This document shows positions 44,677 to 53,204 of a stretch of 59,633 bases of DNA, in pieces. The notes beneath the pieces are model-generated. The model made no database searches. It saw nothing but the letters and a program-made list of their open reading frames with translations, and was not told where the DNA came from. Source of the stretch: Helicobacter cetorum (GTDB taxonomy: Bacteria; Campylobacterota; Campylobacteria; Campylobacterales; DZAY01); the NCBI GenBank assembly GCA_022729735.1, contig DZAY01000014.1, positions 1-59,633 of the forward strand, read 5' to 3'. Made by a program: the position numbers and the translations under genes. How positions within the stretch are numbered: position 1 is the first letter of the stretch; the number at the start of each line of letters is the position of its first letter.

Positions 44677-46800
44677 TTGGAAAATATAAAGATTATGTTG
44701 ATAGATGATAGCAAAACACTTAGAAAAGTTTTGATAAAATCTTTAAATGCTATTGGTAAATTTGATATTTATGAAGCTGAAAATGGACGACAAGCTTTGG
44801 AAATTTTGGCAGAAGAACCAGAAATGAATATCGCATTTTTAGATATGAATATGCCTATTATGGATGGTTGGTCGTTTATTGAACAAGTTGAAAAGACAGG
44901 TTTTTTAGAGTTTTTAAAAGTTATTGTTTTATCTTCAGAACTTGCAAAAATGGCAAAAGAAGAGATAATGCAATATGGTGTAGTAGATGCTATTGCAAAA
45001 CCTTTTACAACTGAAAAATTAAAAGAGATTTTAGTTCCAATCATTCAAACTATTGATAAAGATTTTAAATTTTGTGATGAGTTAGAAGAGCAGTTAAAGT
45101 TTGAAAAACTACCAAAAGCTCTCCTTTTCTCACAAACTAAGTCATTACCAAAGAGTTCAAATATAAAAGATTTCTTTAATGAAATAGAAGCAGTTTCAAA
45201 TATTGATAAGCTAAAAAGTTCAAATTCAAATATTGTTTTTATAAATTTTCATGAGTTAAATGATTTTTCTGAAATTGATGCAATTAAAAAAGATAAAGAG
45301 CTATTTGTTTCAGTTTATAATGCTCCAGATGATAAAAATTTAATTCTTGATTTGATAAATAGCTCAAATATTGATGGTGTTTTATTAGAAAATGCGGATT
45401 TCAAAACCACTCAAAAGTTAATATCAAAAATTGATAGAGAGCTAAAAAAAGAAGAGATAGCTCCTAAAAAGATAGAAGAAGCTATTGATATAAATGCAAT
45501 TCCTGATGTGGATTTGAATGAAGATGAAGAAAAAGCGATAGTAGATGAAATTTTACAAGTTGAAGAAGAGTTTGATAGAAAAGAGGTTATAAATGCGATT
45601 GACTCTGCTATAAATAGCTATTTTGCGAATTTTTCAAAACTAATTCACGAATATGTGGATTATAAAAATAAAAATCAACAGTTTGAATATACAAAATTTA
45701 AGCGATTTTTATTTAGTGCATACAATACAATGTCTGAAATTGATGAGGGAATAAAAGATGAAGCTTTAGTTAGGCTTAGAAAAGATGTTGAAAAAGTTGG
45801 TATAGAGTTTGTAAAATTGGTAGATATTTCTAAAAAAATGGATGTGGCTTATCAATATGAGACAATTTTTGTAGATAAATATCCAATGTTTTCACGATTA
45901 AAAAAGAGTATAGAAAGCAATAAAGCTGAATTTGATTTATTAAATGGTATTTCTAAAAGTATGGATAATATGATAGAGAGTTTGACTCCAGAATCTGAAA
46001 AACTTAATAAAAACTCAAAAGAGTTTAAAGAGATGGAGACTAAAATCAAAGGTGCCAGAAAAAAAATGGTAGATGCACTTCATAAATCTTCAAAACTAAA
46101 AGAGTTGAATATTAAATTAACAGAGCGATTTAACTATCTAAAAGAGCAGTTTATTGAAGATTTTAAAAAGTCTTATACAATAAGTGTAAAAACAAAAACA
46201 GAAGATTTAAATAAAATTGTAAATGGTATGACTTATGTTATGGATAAACAGTTATGGCAAAAAGCGAGAGTATCAAAACAGATAAATGCTTTTGCTTCAA
46301 GGTCAAATATAAAAGGTATATTATCTGCAAAAACATATTTGGAGTATTTCTTAAAAACTGTGGATAAATCAAAAGCAGGTGCAGAAACTCAAGAGCTATT
46401 TCAACTACACGACTTTTTATCCAAGAAAAATTTAAAAAACATTTTGATATACAGTCCAAATAAAGATGTGGTATTGCAAAGAAAGAGTGCTTTAGAAAAT
46501 GCTGATAGTAGTTACAAAATTTATGGAGCATTAACAAAAGCAAGAGCTTTACAAATGGCAACAACGATGAGTGTTAATTTTATAATTTTTGATTATGAAA
46601 TTGATAAGAATGATAATGGTTTGAATTTTGTAAAAGAGTTTCAAGCTCAAAAAAAAGAGATAGAACCAGAATACTGTATGATTGTAAAAACTCAATCAAA
46701 ACAGGTAAATAGTTCTGCAAATAAATTGGGTATTTATAATATTATAAATGAGCCAAAAACTATTAGCGAATTTACTCAAAATATATTGCAAATATTATAA
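44677..46800 (+). CDS. Long response regulator: receiver, helical region and terminal pseudo-receiver
   Basis: The 707-residue protein begins with a full receiver (LIDDSKTLRKV; phospho-Asp in AFLDMNMPIMDGW; Ser in VLSSE; AKPF). A central region (about 150-560) is very rich in Glu, Lys and Asp and helical. It ends with a second receiver-like fold (ILIYSPNKDV; FIIFDYEID; ...IINEPKTISEF) that has an acidic residue but lacks the usual acidic pair and Lys. No DNA-binding or enzymatic output is recognised. It starts with TTG at 44677 after TAGGAG, 18 bases after purH. It may be a scaffold or phosphorelay element for the chemosensory set. Confidence 0.85.
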   Translation: MENIKIMLIDDSKTLRKVLIKSLNAIGKFDIYEAENGRQALEILAEEPEMNIAFLDMNMPIMDGWSFIEQVEKTGFLEFLKVIVLSSELAKMAKEEIMQYGVVDAIAKPFTTEKLKEILVPIIQTIDKDFKFCDELEEQLKFEKLPKALLFSQTKSLPKSSNIKDFFNEIEAVSNIDKLKSSNSNIVFINFHELNDFSEIDAIKKDKELFVSVYNAPDDKNLILDLINSSNIDGVLLENADFKTTQKLISKIDRELKKEEIAPKKIEEAIDINAIPDVDLNEDEEKAIVDEILQVEEEFDRKEVINAIDSAINSYFANFSKLIHEYVDYKNKNQQFEYTKFKRFLFSAYNTMSEIDEGIKDEALVRLRKDVEKVGIEFVKLVDISKKMDVAYQYETIFVDKYPMFSRLKKSIESNKAEFDLLNGISKSMDNMIESLTPESEKLNKNSKEFKEMETKIKGARKKMVDALHKSSKLKELNIKLTERFNYLKEQFIEDFKKSYTISVKTKTEDLNKIVNGMTYVMDKQLWQKARVSKQINAFASRSNIKGILSAKTYLEYFLKTVDKSKAGAETQELFQLHDFLSKKNLKNILIYSPNKDVVLQRKSALENADSSYKIYGALTKARALQMATTMSVNFIIFDYEIDKNDNGLNFVKEFQAQKKEIEPEYCMIVKTQSKQVNSSANKLGIYNIINEPKTISEFTQNILQIL

Positions 46801-46802
46801 AT

Positions 46803-48053
46803 TTATCTTCCGATTGATAAAAGATACAGAATGTTATTTTCTGTATCCAAAAAGTTTTTAACCTCATCATCATAATATGCACCAATTCCACTAACACCAA
46901 TATTTTTAACTTCTGCTTTTAAATATATAATATGTGCCAAAAATCCACTCAATATATTAACTTTTTGATATTTGCAACTATCATTTGATGTAAAATATAG
47001 TGTCAATGCACTATCTCCACCAATATGTTGTTCTAATGATAAATATTTAGACTTTTCTCTAAAATCGCAAACTTCAATTAAATCTCTATTTTTATATAAT
47101 CCATTTTCTAATCCAACCACATTATGCACACTATAAAATAGCTCTAATCCATTTGTGGTTGCAAATTCAAATATATCTTTGAATATAAATTCAAACTCTT
47201 CTAAAGTAATAGCTTCTCTTTTAAAAGCTCTAATTGAGCGACGATTAAAAATTGCTCTATTTAAATCATCTTCGCTAACATCGCTTAAAAAAGGTAAATT
47301 TGTCAAATTTGTATCTTTATAATTAAGACTACTTTTATAACTATCTATTATAAATTTATTCTCTTCTAAATAGTCACTTCCTGCAACAAATGGTAAATTT
47401 TCACTTAATTTTTTAATTTTATTATCAACTGTTATTGATGAGGTTATTGCAACTAAAAACATTTCAAAATCAAAAAATCCAAAACTCTCATTTAAAAGCT
47501 CTTTTTCAAAATCAAAAACTAATTCACTATCTCTTCCCATAAGTTTTAAAGTAGCATAAATTGAACCTAATTGATGTCCGCTATCTAATAATATATATCG
47601 AATTGCTCGATTTTTGTATTTCCATGATGAACGAAAATAGATAGATGAAATTAAAAATATAAATCCATTTTGTTTGTTAATATTTAAATACTCTTCAACT
47701 CCATCACTACTTATCTCTTTTAATAGAGTAAATTTCGCATTCAGTGGTTCATAATGGTAAATTCCATCAAAAAATCCTTCAACTCCTCTAATTTGAATAT
47801 AAACTTCAGATGGATACAATGCTCCAGCACTTGGAACAGTTCTAAGGTAGTATTGACTATTGCCATAAACTTTTTTACAACTTATTCCACCAATTAAATT
47901 TAACTCTTTAAAATTAGTTTTGTTTAAATCCACTCTATAATAAAAATATGGATATAGTTTATAATCTCTTGGTTTTGAATTCCAATCTAAATATGTAGAA
48001 TTTTTTCTCACAGAGTTATATGTATGATTAGTTTGATTGTGGTACTCTAACAT
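46803..48053 (-). CDS. SagB/ThcOx-type nitroreductase-family oxidoreductase
   Basis: The 416-residue protein contains two nitroreductase-like halves. The first (about 70-220) includes TVPSAGALYPSEVYIQIRGV and GIYHYEPLNAKF, as in SagB-type FMN dehydrogenases. The second (about 265-416) begins FNRRSIRAFKREAITLEEFEFIF. SagB enzymes oxidise azolines in peptide natural products, but no cyclodehydratase (YcaO) or precursor gene is adjacent. A role in bacteriocin maturation is therefore not supported here. Such stand-alone SagB-like proteins are also found in Campylobacterota without known substrate. It lies 11 bases after the cupin gene. Confidence 0.85.
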   Translation of the reverse strand: MLEYHNQTNHTYNSVRKNSTYLDWNSKPRDYKLYPYFYYRVDLNKTNFKELNLIGGISCKKVYGNSQYYLRTVPSAGALYPSEVYIQIRGVEGFFDGIYHYEPLNAKFTLLKEISSDGVEEYLNINKQNGFIFLISSIYFRSSWKYKNRAIRYILLDSGHQLGSIYATLKLMGRDSELVFDFEKELLNESFGFFDFEMFLVAITSSITVDNKIKKLSENLPFVAGSDYLEENKFIIDSYKSSLNYKDTNLTNLPFLSDVSEDDLNRAIFNRRSIRAFKREAITLEEFEFIFKDIFEFATTNGLELFYSVHNVVGLENGLYKNRDLIEVCDFREKSKYLSLEQHIGGDSALTLYFTSNDSCKYQKVNILSGFLAHIIYLKAEVKNIGVSGIGAYYDDEVKNFLDTENNILYLLSIGR

Positions 48054-48064
48054 TTTTTCTTCCT

Positions 48065-48379
48065 TTAATTTTCAAAAAATATACATAGCCATATTGTATA
48101 ATTATCTTTTTTTGTGAATTTAACTTTATGTTTTTTAAGAGCTGGAATAAAAATATAATCCCCTATATTTAAGACAACTTCACTATCTTCAAATTCTAAA
48201 ATAGCTTCACCATCTAATAATAGCACAAACTCATCTTCACTCTGCTCATACCAAAAACTACTTATTTGACCAGTTGATACAACTCTTTCAATTCGTATCG
48301 ATTTATGCTTAAATAGTTCCAAAAACTCTTCATCTTTAGAATTTATATTTGGTAGATTTGCAAATATATTTTTTATCAT
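48065..48379 (-). CDS. Small cupin-domain protein
   Basis: The 104-residue protein is a single cupin barrel (SFWYEQSEDEFVLLLDGEAILEF, then LNIGDYIFIPALKKHKV). Both conserved cupin motifs are present: the first has one Glu but not the full His-x-His metal pair, and the second has HKV with a single His. Metal binding is therefore uncertain. It abuts panB and the SagB-like gene on the minus strand, giving the order panB-cupin-sagB. Confidence 0.88.
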   Translation of the reverse strand: MIKNIFANLPNINSKDEEFLELFKHKSIRIERVVSTGQISSFWYEQSEDEFVLLLDGEAILEFEDSEVVLNIGDYIFIPALKKHKVKFTKKDNYTIWLCIFFEN

Positions 48380-49168
48380 TTAGTAGCTAAACTCCTTTGT
48401 TGGAAACTCTTTTGCTTTTACCTCTTTTGAGTAGTTGCTAATTGCATTTTTTACTAACTCTAATCCATTTAAATACTCTTTTACAAATTTAGGTTTAAAC
48501 TCTCCAAATAGTCCAAGCATATCAGACCAAACAAGCACTTGTCCATCTACATCTTTACCAGCACCAATTCCAATAATAGGCACATTTACAGCTTCTTGAA
48601 TAACTTTTGCAACTTCACTTTTAACACCTTCTAATACAATTGCAAATGCTCCAGCACTCTCTATTGCTTTTGCATCATCAAGCAGTTTTGCAATCTCTTC
48701 ATCACTTTTGCCTTTGATTTTATATCCACCATCAGCTCTTACAAATTGTGGCATAAGTCCAATATGTCCCATAATTGCAATTGAATTTTCACATAAATGT
48801 TTAACTATTTCTGCTTTTTCAACTCCACCTTCAATTTTTATGGCATCAGCTTTTGTCTCTTGATATACTCTAATTGCACTTTGTAATGCAATATCTTTAT
48901 TGATATAACTTCCAAAAGGCATATCAGTAACAACCAAAGCTCTTTTTCTTTTGCTACAAACTGCTTTTGTGTGATAAATCATCATATCAAGTGTTGCACT
49001 TATAGTATCTTCACTACCATTAAAACTCATATTTAGACTATCACCAACCAATAAAATATCTACAAATTCATCAAAAATAGCACTAAAAAGTGCATCATAA
49101 GCTGTTAGCATAACTATTGGTTCTCTATTTTTTAGTTTTCTAATACTACTTACAGTTATCTTTTCCAC
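48380..49168 (-). CDS. panB: 3-methyl-2-oxobutanoate hydroxymethyltransferase
   Basis: PanB makes ketopantoate from 2-oxoisovalerate and methylene-THF for pantothenate and CoA. The 262-residue protein has VMLTAYDALFSAIFDE, VGDSLNMSFNG (magnesium ligand Asp), IKIEGG, GHIGLMPQ and IGIGAGKDVDGQVLV. Full length. It is divergent from trpA across a 72-base region holding a strong palindrome, and is followed directly by the cupin gene. Confidence 0.97.
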   Translation of the reverse strand: MEKITVSSIRKLKNREPIVMLTAYDALFSAIFDEFVDILLVGDSLNMSFNGSEDTISATLDMMIYHTKAVCSKRKRALVVTDMPFGSYINKDIALQSAIRVYQETKADAIKIEGGVEKAEIVKHLCENSIAIMGHIGLMPQFVRADGGYKIKGKSDEEIAKLLDDAKAIESAGAFAIVLEGVKSEVAKVIQEAVNVPIIGIGAGKDVDGQVLVWSDMLGLFGEFKPKFVKEYLNGLELVKNAISNYSKEVKAKEFPTKEFSY

Positions 49169-49193
49169 TATCCAATCCCTTTTTTTAAAAAGA

Positions 49194-49227
49194 TTTTATC
49201 ACAAATAAAAGTATAATTGTGATAAAA
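49194..49227. promoter_or_regulatory. Perfect palindrome over divergent panB/trpA promoters
   Basis: TTTTATCACAA (49194-49204) and TTGTGATAAAA (49217-49227) form 11-bp perfect inverted arms separated by 12 bases. The spacer carries TATAAT (49212-49217, plus strand, for trpA) and, on the minus strand, TATACT (49210-49215, for panB). Both -10 elements thus lie within one symmetric site between the genes, as expected for an operator of a dimeric repressor. The regulator is unknown. Confidence 0.55.
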
Positions 49228-49240
49228 ATTAGGAGTTAAT

Positions 49241-49978
49241 GTGAAAAAACTTGTAGCTTATATCACATCGGGATACCCATCAATTGATTTTAGCTCTGAT
49301 TTAATTTATGCACTAAAAGATAGTGGAGTTGATACTATTGAGCTTGGTATTCCATTTTCTGACCCTGTGGCAGATGGAGAGATTATTCAATTAGCAAATT
49401 TAAAATCACTTCAAAATGGCTTTAGAATGGATGAGTTATTTGAGTTATCAAATAGAGTTTGTAAAGATATAGATTCATATTGGATGGGATATTTCAACTC
49501 ATTTTATCACAAAGGATTTGATTTTTTTGTTTCAAAAGCAAAAGAAGCAAAATTAAAAGGGTTTATTATTCCAGATTTACCATATGAAGAGACAATTGAA
49601 TATTTAGATAAATTAAATGGAATTGAGCTTATCAGTTTTGTAGCTCCAACAGATAGCCAAGAGCGAATAGCAAAAATTACAAAAAATTCAAAAGGATTTA
49701 TCTATTTAGTTGCTTATAGTGGAATTACGGGAGCTTCAAAAGAGAGTCTGAATTTAAACGAAATTATAAGCTATATTCGCGATAGTAGCAAAACTCCAAT
49801 ATACTTAGGATTTGGAATAACAAGAGAAAATGCAAAAGAAAAAGCAAAAAATGTAGATGGTGTTATTGTTGGTTCTGCATTTATAAAAATTTTATTAAAT
49901 GATAGATTGACAAATAGCGAAAAATTGAGTAGAATATCCACTCTTTCAAAAGAGATAAAAGAAGAGATTAACTCTTAA
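49241..49978 (+). CDS. trpA: Tryptophan synthase alpha subunit
   Basis: TrpA cleaves indole-3-glycerol phosphate, passing indole to TrpB. The 245-residue protein has AYITSGYPSIDFS, the catalytic Glu in DTIELGIPFSDPVADG, the catalytic Asp in GFIIPDLPYEE, and the phosphate loop VAYSGITGAS. The start is GTG at 49241 after AGGAG. No trpB or other trp gene is adjacent, so the trp genes are scattered here. The short length is usual for Campylobacterota. Confidence 0.97.
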   Translation: MKKLVAYITSGYPSIDFSSDLIYALKDSGVDTIELGIPFSDPVADGEIIQLANLKSLQNGFRMDELFELSNRVCKDIDSYWMGYFNSFYHKGFDFFVSKAKEAKLKGFIIPDLPYEETIEYLDKLNGIELISFVAPTDSQERIAKITKNSKGFIYLVAYSGITGASKESLNLNEIISYIRDSSKTPIYLGFGITRENAKEKAKNVDGVIVGSAFIKILLNDRLTNSEKLSRISTLSKEIKEEINS

Positions 49979-49996
49979 TTTCTTGCTCGTCTATTT

Positions 49997-50357
49997 GGGG
50001 GTGACCAGGATTTCGACGGGAGAAGAGAGGTTTAGACTGCATGTATGCCTAAGTAAGCATTCAAACTGCTTGTTAAATTTAAACGCAAACAATACAAATT
50101 ATAGCCCAGCACTCGCAAGAGTAGCTTAAGGGCAGTTGCAAATAGAAGTTGCTATCGCTCCTTGTTTGTAGCTTAACAATTAGATAGCTTAGAGTTAGAG
50201 GGTGGTTGTCTCTAATTCAAAACTAATGGGCCTCGACTAAGAGAAGTTTGGGGAGTTGTGCTTCTTATTAGTTTAAATAGAACAACTCTGCTAAACATGT
50301 AGAGGTTTAGATTAGCTCTTCTTGCGGACTGGGGTTCGATTCCCCACACCTCCACCA
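49997..50357 (+). ncRNA. ssrA: tmRNA (transfer-messenger RNA)
   Basis: tmRNA rescues stalled ribosomes and tags incomplete proteins for degradation with SmpB. The tRNA-like ends pair GGGGGTG (49997-50003) with CACCTCC, and CCA is encoded at 50355-50357. A TΨC arm GGTTCGATTCC is present. The tag frame opens at GCA 50085 and ends at TAA 50127, encoding ANNTNYSPALARVA, which resembles the Campylobacter/Helicobacter tags. It ends in RVA rather than the usual KAA/LAA. Confidence 0.96.
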
Positions 50358-53204
50358 ATTATTCAACACCTCTCCAGCCAAATCAAACTCATAATTTTCT
50401 ACAAACTTTTTCACCTTTTCAAATAATTCTTTATGTTTATCATCAAGATTTAAATTTTCAATTTCTAAAATCAATGGATTTACTCTTTTTGGTCTTTTGC
50501 TATTTAATGCTTTTTTTAACTCGCTAAATAGCCTATTTATCTCATCTTGCGAAATTTCTAATCTATTTTTTTCTATATTTTCTTTTTTATAAAAGCTGTT
50601 TTCAATCTCTTTGCAAACTAAATTTAATTCGTTCATAAACTTATCAATTAACTTTTGATTTGGTTTTGTTTCAAGTTTTTTAGCCAAATCATATAGTTTA
50701 TCAGCTCCAATTGTTCCACTTAAACCTTTTAGTGTGTGGATTGTATCTTGAAAATCCAAAGAGTTGAGATTTAATTTTAAATTTTGATACTGTTCTAAAA
50801 ACCTCAAAACCAGATTTGTATAGTTTTCTAAATTGCTAAGCCTAAAAGGGATAACTGTTTTTATATTTAAATGTTTTAATTGTGGTAAATTTTCAAGCTC
50901 CAAAATCTCATCAAAATTCTTTATATCAACCTTTTTTGAGATATATTTCAAAAGAATTTCAAAAAGTTTTTCAGTATCAATTGGTTTATTTAAATGCTCA
51001 TTCATGCCAGAAAGTTTTGATTTTTTCTCATCATCTTTCAAAGCATTTGCACTAAGAGCGATAATTGGAATACTTTTATCAAACTCTCGTATCTTTTTTG
51101 TAGCTTCATATCCATCCATTAAAGGCATTTGAATATCCATCAAAATGAGTTCATAAAAATCTTTTTTTGTTTTAAATTTTTCGATAGCTTCAACACCATT
51201 TTGAGCAATATCAACGATTATGCCACTTGGTCTTAGCATTCCTGTTAATACCTCTTGATTTAAAATATTATCTTCAACAATTAAAACAGCACTTCCTTTT
51301 AATGATTTTAGTTCCGTTTTTAGCGATGGTTTTTCTAATGTGCAATCAATTTTTGCAATCTTTTCTCCAAACATTCCAACAATAATATTATATAAAAGCG
51401 ATGGATTTATAGGTTTTTTCAAAAATATATCAATTCCCACACCTTTTGCTTTTTGCAAAATATCCACAGCACTATAAGCACTAATCATAATAATTGTTGG
51501 AGTTGAATTTTTTTGACATCTCTCTTTTATGACTCTTGTTGTCTCTATTCCATCAAGTTTTGGCATTTTCCAATCCATCAAAACCATATCAAACTTTTTT
51601 GATTTTTCACAAATTAGATTTATCGCTTCTTCTCCACTATTTGCAACAGTTATATTTATATTAAAATTTTTCAATAGTTTTGAGATAATTATCTGCCATG
51701 AAGGTGTATCATCAACTATTAAAATATTTTTATTTTCAAAGTTTTGGTAGTGTCGCTCTTTTGGTCTATTTTCTATCAAATCAACTTCAAATATAAACTC
51801 ACTTCCAACACCAATTTCACTCTCAACCCAAATAGTTCCACCCATCATTTCAATAAACTTTTTACTTATTGCAAGTCCAAGTCCTGTACCTCCAAACTTT
51901 CTTGTGGTTGTATTATCTGCTTGTGTGAATGATTGAAATAGTTTGTTAATTTGCTCTTTTGAAATCCCAATTCCACTATCTTTTACTCTAAATCTAAATC
52001 TATCTTGTTTAACTTTTTCTATATAAATTCCAATTTCGCCCTCATTTGTAAATTTAATCGCATTTGTTGCAAGATTTATCAAAATTTGTCCAAGTCTCAA
52101 CGGGTCGCCAAATAGATTCATATTCATGTTGTGGTCATAACCTACAATAAATTCAAGCTCTTTTTCTTGAATTTTCAACTCTATAATATTTACAACATTT
52201 TCTATCACACTGTGCAAATCAAATTCTATATTTTCAATTTCTAATTTTCCAGCTTCAATCTTGCTAAAATCCAAAATATCATTAATTATTCCCAAAAGCG
52301 AACTCGCAGCACTTTCGATTTTTCGCAAATAATCTAATTGAATATTGTCTAAATTTGTATCTTTCATAAGATATGTCATGCCAATTATTGCATTCATTGG
52401 AGTTCTTATTTCATGAGACATATTTGCCAAAAATTCAGATTTCGCTTTTGTTGCAATTTCAGCTTTTATCTTTGCTTCTTGCAACTCTTTTTCAAAAACT
52501 TTTCTATGTGTAATATCTCTTGCAGAACAAAACAGAGTCGGCTTATTTCCTATCTCAACACCTATTGCACTAATCTCTACATTTATAATTTCACCATCTT
52601 TTCGTTTATGCAAAGTTTCAAAAGTAGAAGATGAACCTATTAATTTTGGAATATGACTAATTGACTCTTGTGGTGAATATTTTACATCCCAATCAGTAAC
52701 TTTCAATTTTTTTGCATCTTCGTAGCTATATCCAAGCATTTTACAAAATGCTTCATTTGCTTCTATCAAATTTCCTTCCACATCAAGCACATGAATGCCA
52801 TCTGCTGAAGCCTGCATAAGAGTTTCATACTTTTTCAGCTCTTCTTGAGCCTTTTTTCGATGTGTAATATCTCTTGAAGCACACAAAAGCATAGGTTTGC
52901 CATCAATATCAACTTTTACAGCATTTATCTCAACATAAATTATAGTGCCATCTTTACATCTATTTAATGACTCAAATGTTGGACAAGCTTCTAAATTTTT
53001 TGGCAAATCATCTACAAAATTCATAGGTTGCCATTTCAAATCCCAATCTTTTACACTTAAATTTTCCATCTCTTCTTTAGAATATCCAAGCATTTTGCAA
53101 AAAGAGTCATTAAATTCAACCAAATTTCCCAAATTATCTATAATATGAATTCCATCGCCAGATGCTTTTAAGAGTAATTCATACTTTTTATTATCTCTAT
53201 TCAT
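50307..53204 (-). CDS. Hybrid sensor histidine kinase (PAS-PAS-HisKA-HATPase-REC-REC-HPt)
   Basis: The 965-residue protein is cytoplasmic (no membrane segment). It has two similar PAS domains (about 5-118 and 125-240; both with GDGIHIIDN/ADGIHVLDV, MLGYS and KVxDWD), HisKA with phospho-His about 263 (FLANMSHEIRTPMN), and HATPase (about 370-480; GGTGLGLAISK). Receiver 1 (Asp near 544, LMDWKMP), receiver 2 (Asp near 689, LMDIQMP) and HPt (His near 821, TIHTLKGLSG) follow. It is translationally coupled to the preceding REC-GGDEF gene (4-base overlap). Its last 17 residues and stop are encoded antisense to the 3' end of tmRNA, so its mRNA can pair with tmRNA. Confidence 0.95.
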   Translation of the reverse strand: MNRDNKKYELLLKASGDGIHIIDNLGNLVEFNDSFCKMLGYSKEEMENLSVKDWDLKWQPMNFVDDLPKNLEACPTFESLNRCKDGTIIYVEINAVKVDIDGKPMLLCASRDITHRKKAQEELKKYETLMQASADGIHVLDVEGNLIEANEAFCKMLGYSYEDAKKLKVTDWDVKYSPQESISHIPKLIGSSSTFETLHKRKDGEIINVEISAIGVEIGNKPTLFCSARDITHRKVFEKELQEAKIKAEIATKAKSEFLANMSHEIRTPMNAIIGMTYLMKDTNLDNIQLDYLRKIESAASSLLGIINDILDFSKIEAGKLEIENIEFDLHSVIENVVNIIELKIQEKELEFIVGYDHNMNMNLFGDPLRLGQILINLATNAIKFTNEGEIGIYIEKVKQDRFRFRVKDSGIGISKEQINKLFQSFTQADNTTTRKFGGTGLGLAISKKFIEMMGGTIWVESEIGVGSEFIFEVDLIENRPKERHYQNFENKNILIVDDTPSWQIIISKLLKNFNINITVANSGEEAINLICEKSKKFDMVLMDWKMPKLDGIETTRVIKERCQKNSTPTIIMISAYSAVDILQKAKGVGIDIFLKKPINPSLLYNIIVGMFGEKIAKIDCTLEKPSLKTELKSLKGSAVLIVEDNILNQEVLTGMLRPSGIIVDIAQNGVEAIEKFKTKKDFYELILMDIQMPLMDGYEATKKIREFDKSIPIIALSANALKDDEKKSKLSGMNEHLNKPIDTEKLFEILLKYISKKVDIKNFDEILELENLPQLKHLNIKTVIPFRLSNLENYTNLVLRFLEQYQNLKLNLNSLDFQDTIHTLKGLSGTIGADKLYDLAKKLETKPNQKLIDKFMNELNLVCKEIENSFYKKENIEKNRLEISQDEINRLFSELKKALNSKRPKRVNPLILEIENLNLDDKHKELFEKVKKFVENYEFDLAGEVLNNWWRCGESNPSPQEELI

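Noticed and set aside
46803-48053. Thiazole/oxazole-modified peptide (SagB) biosynthetic cluster
   Set aside because: No YcaO cyclodehydratase, E1-like protein, precursor or exporter is adjacent.
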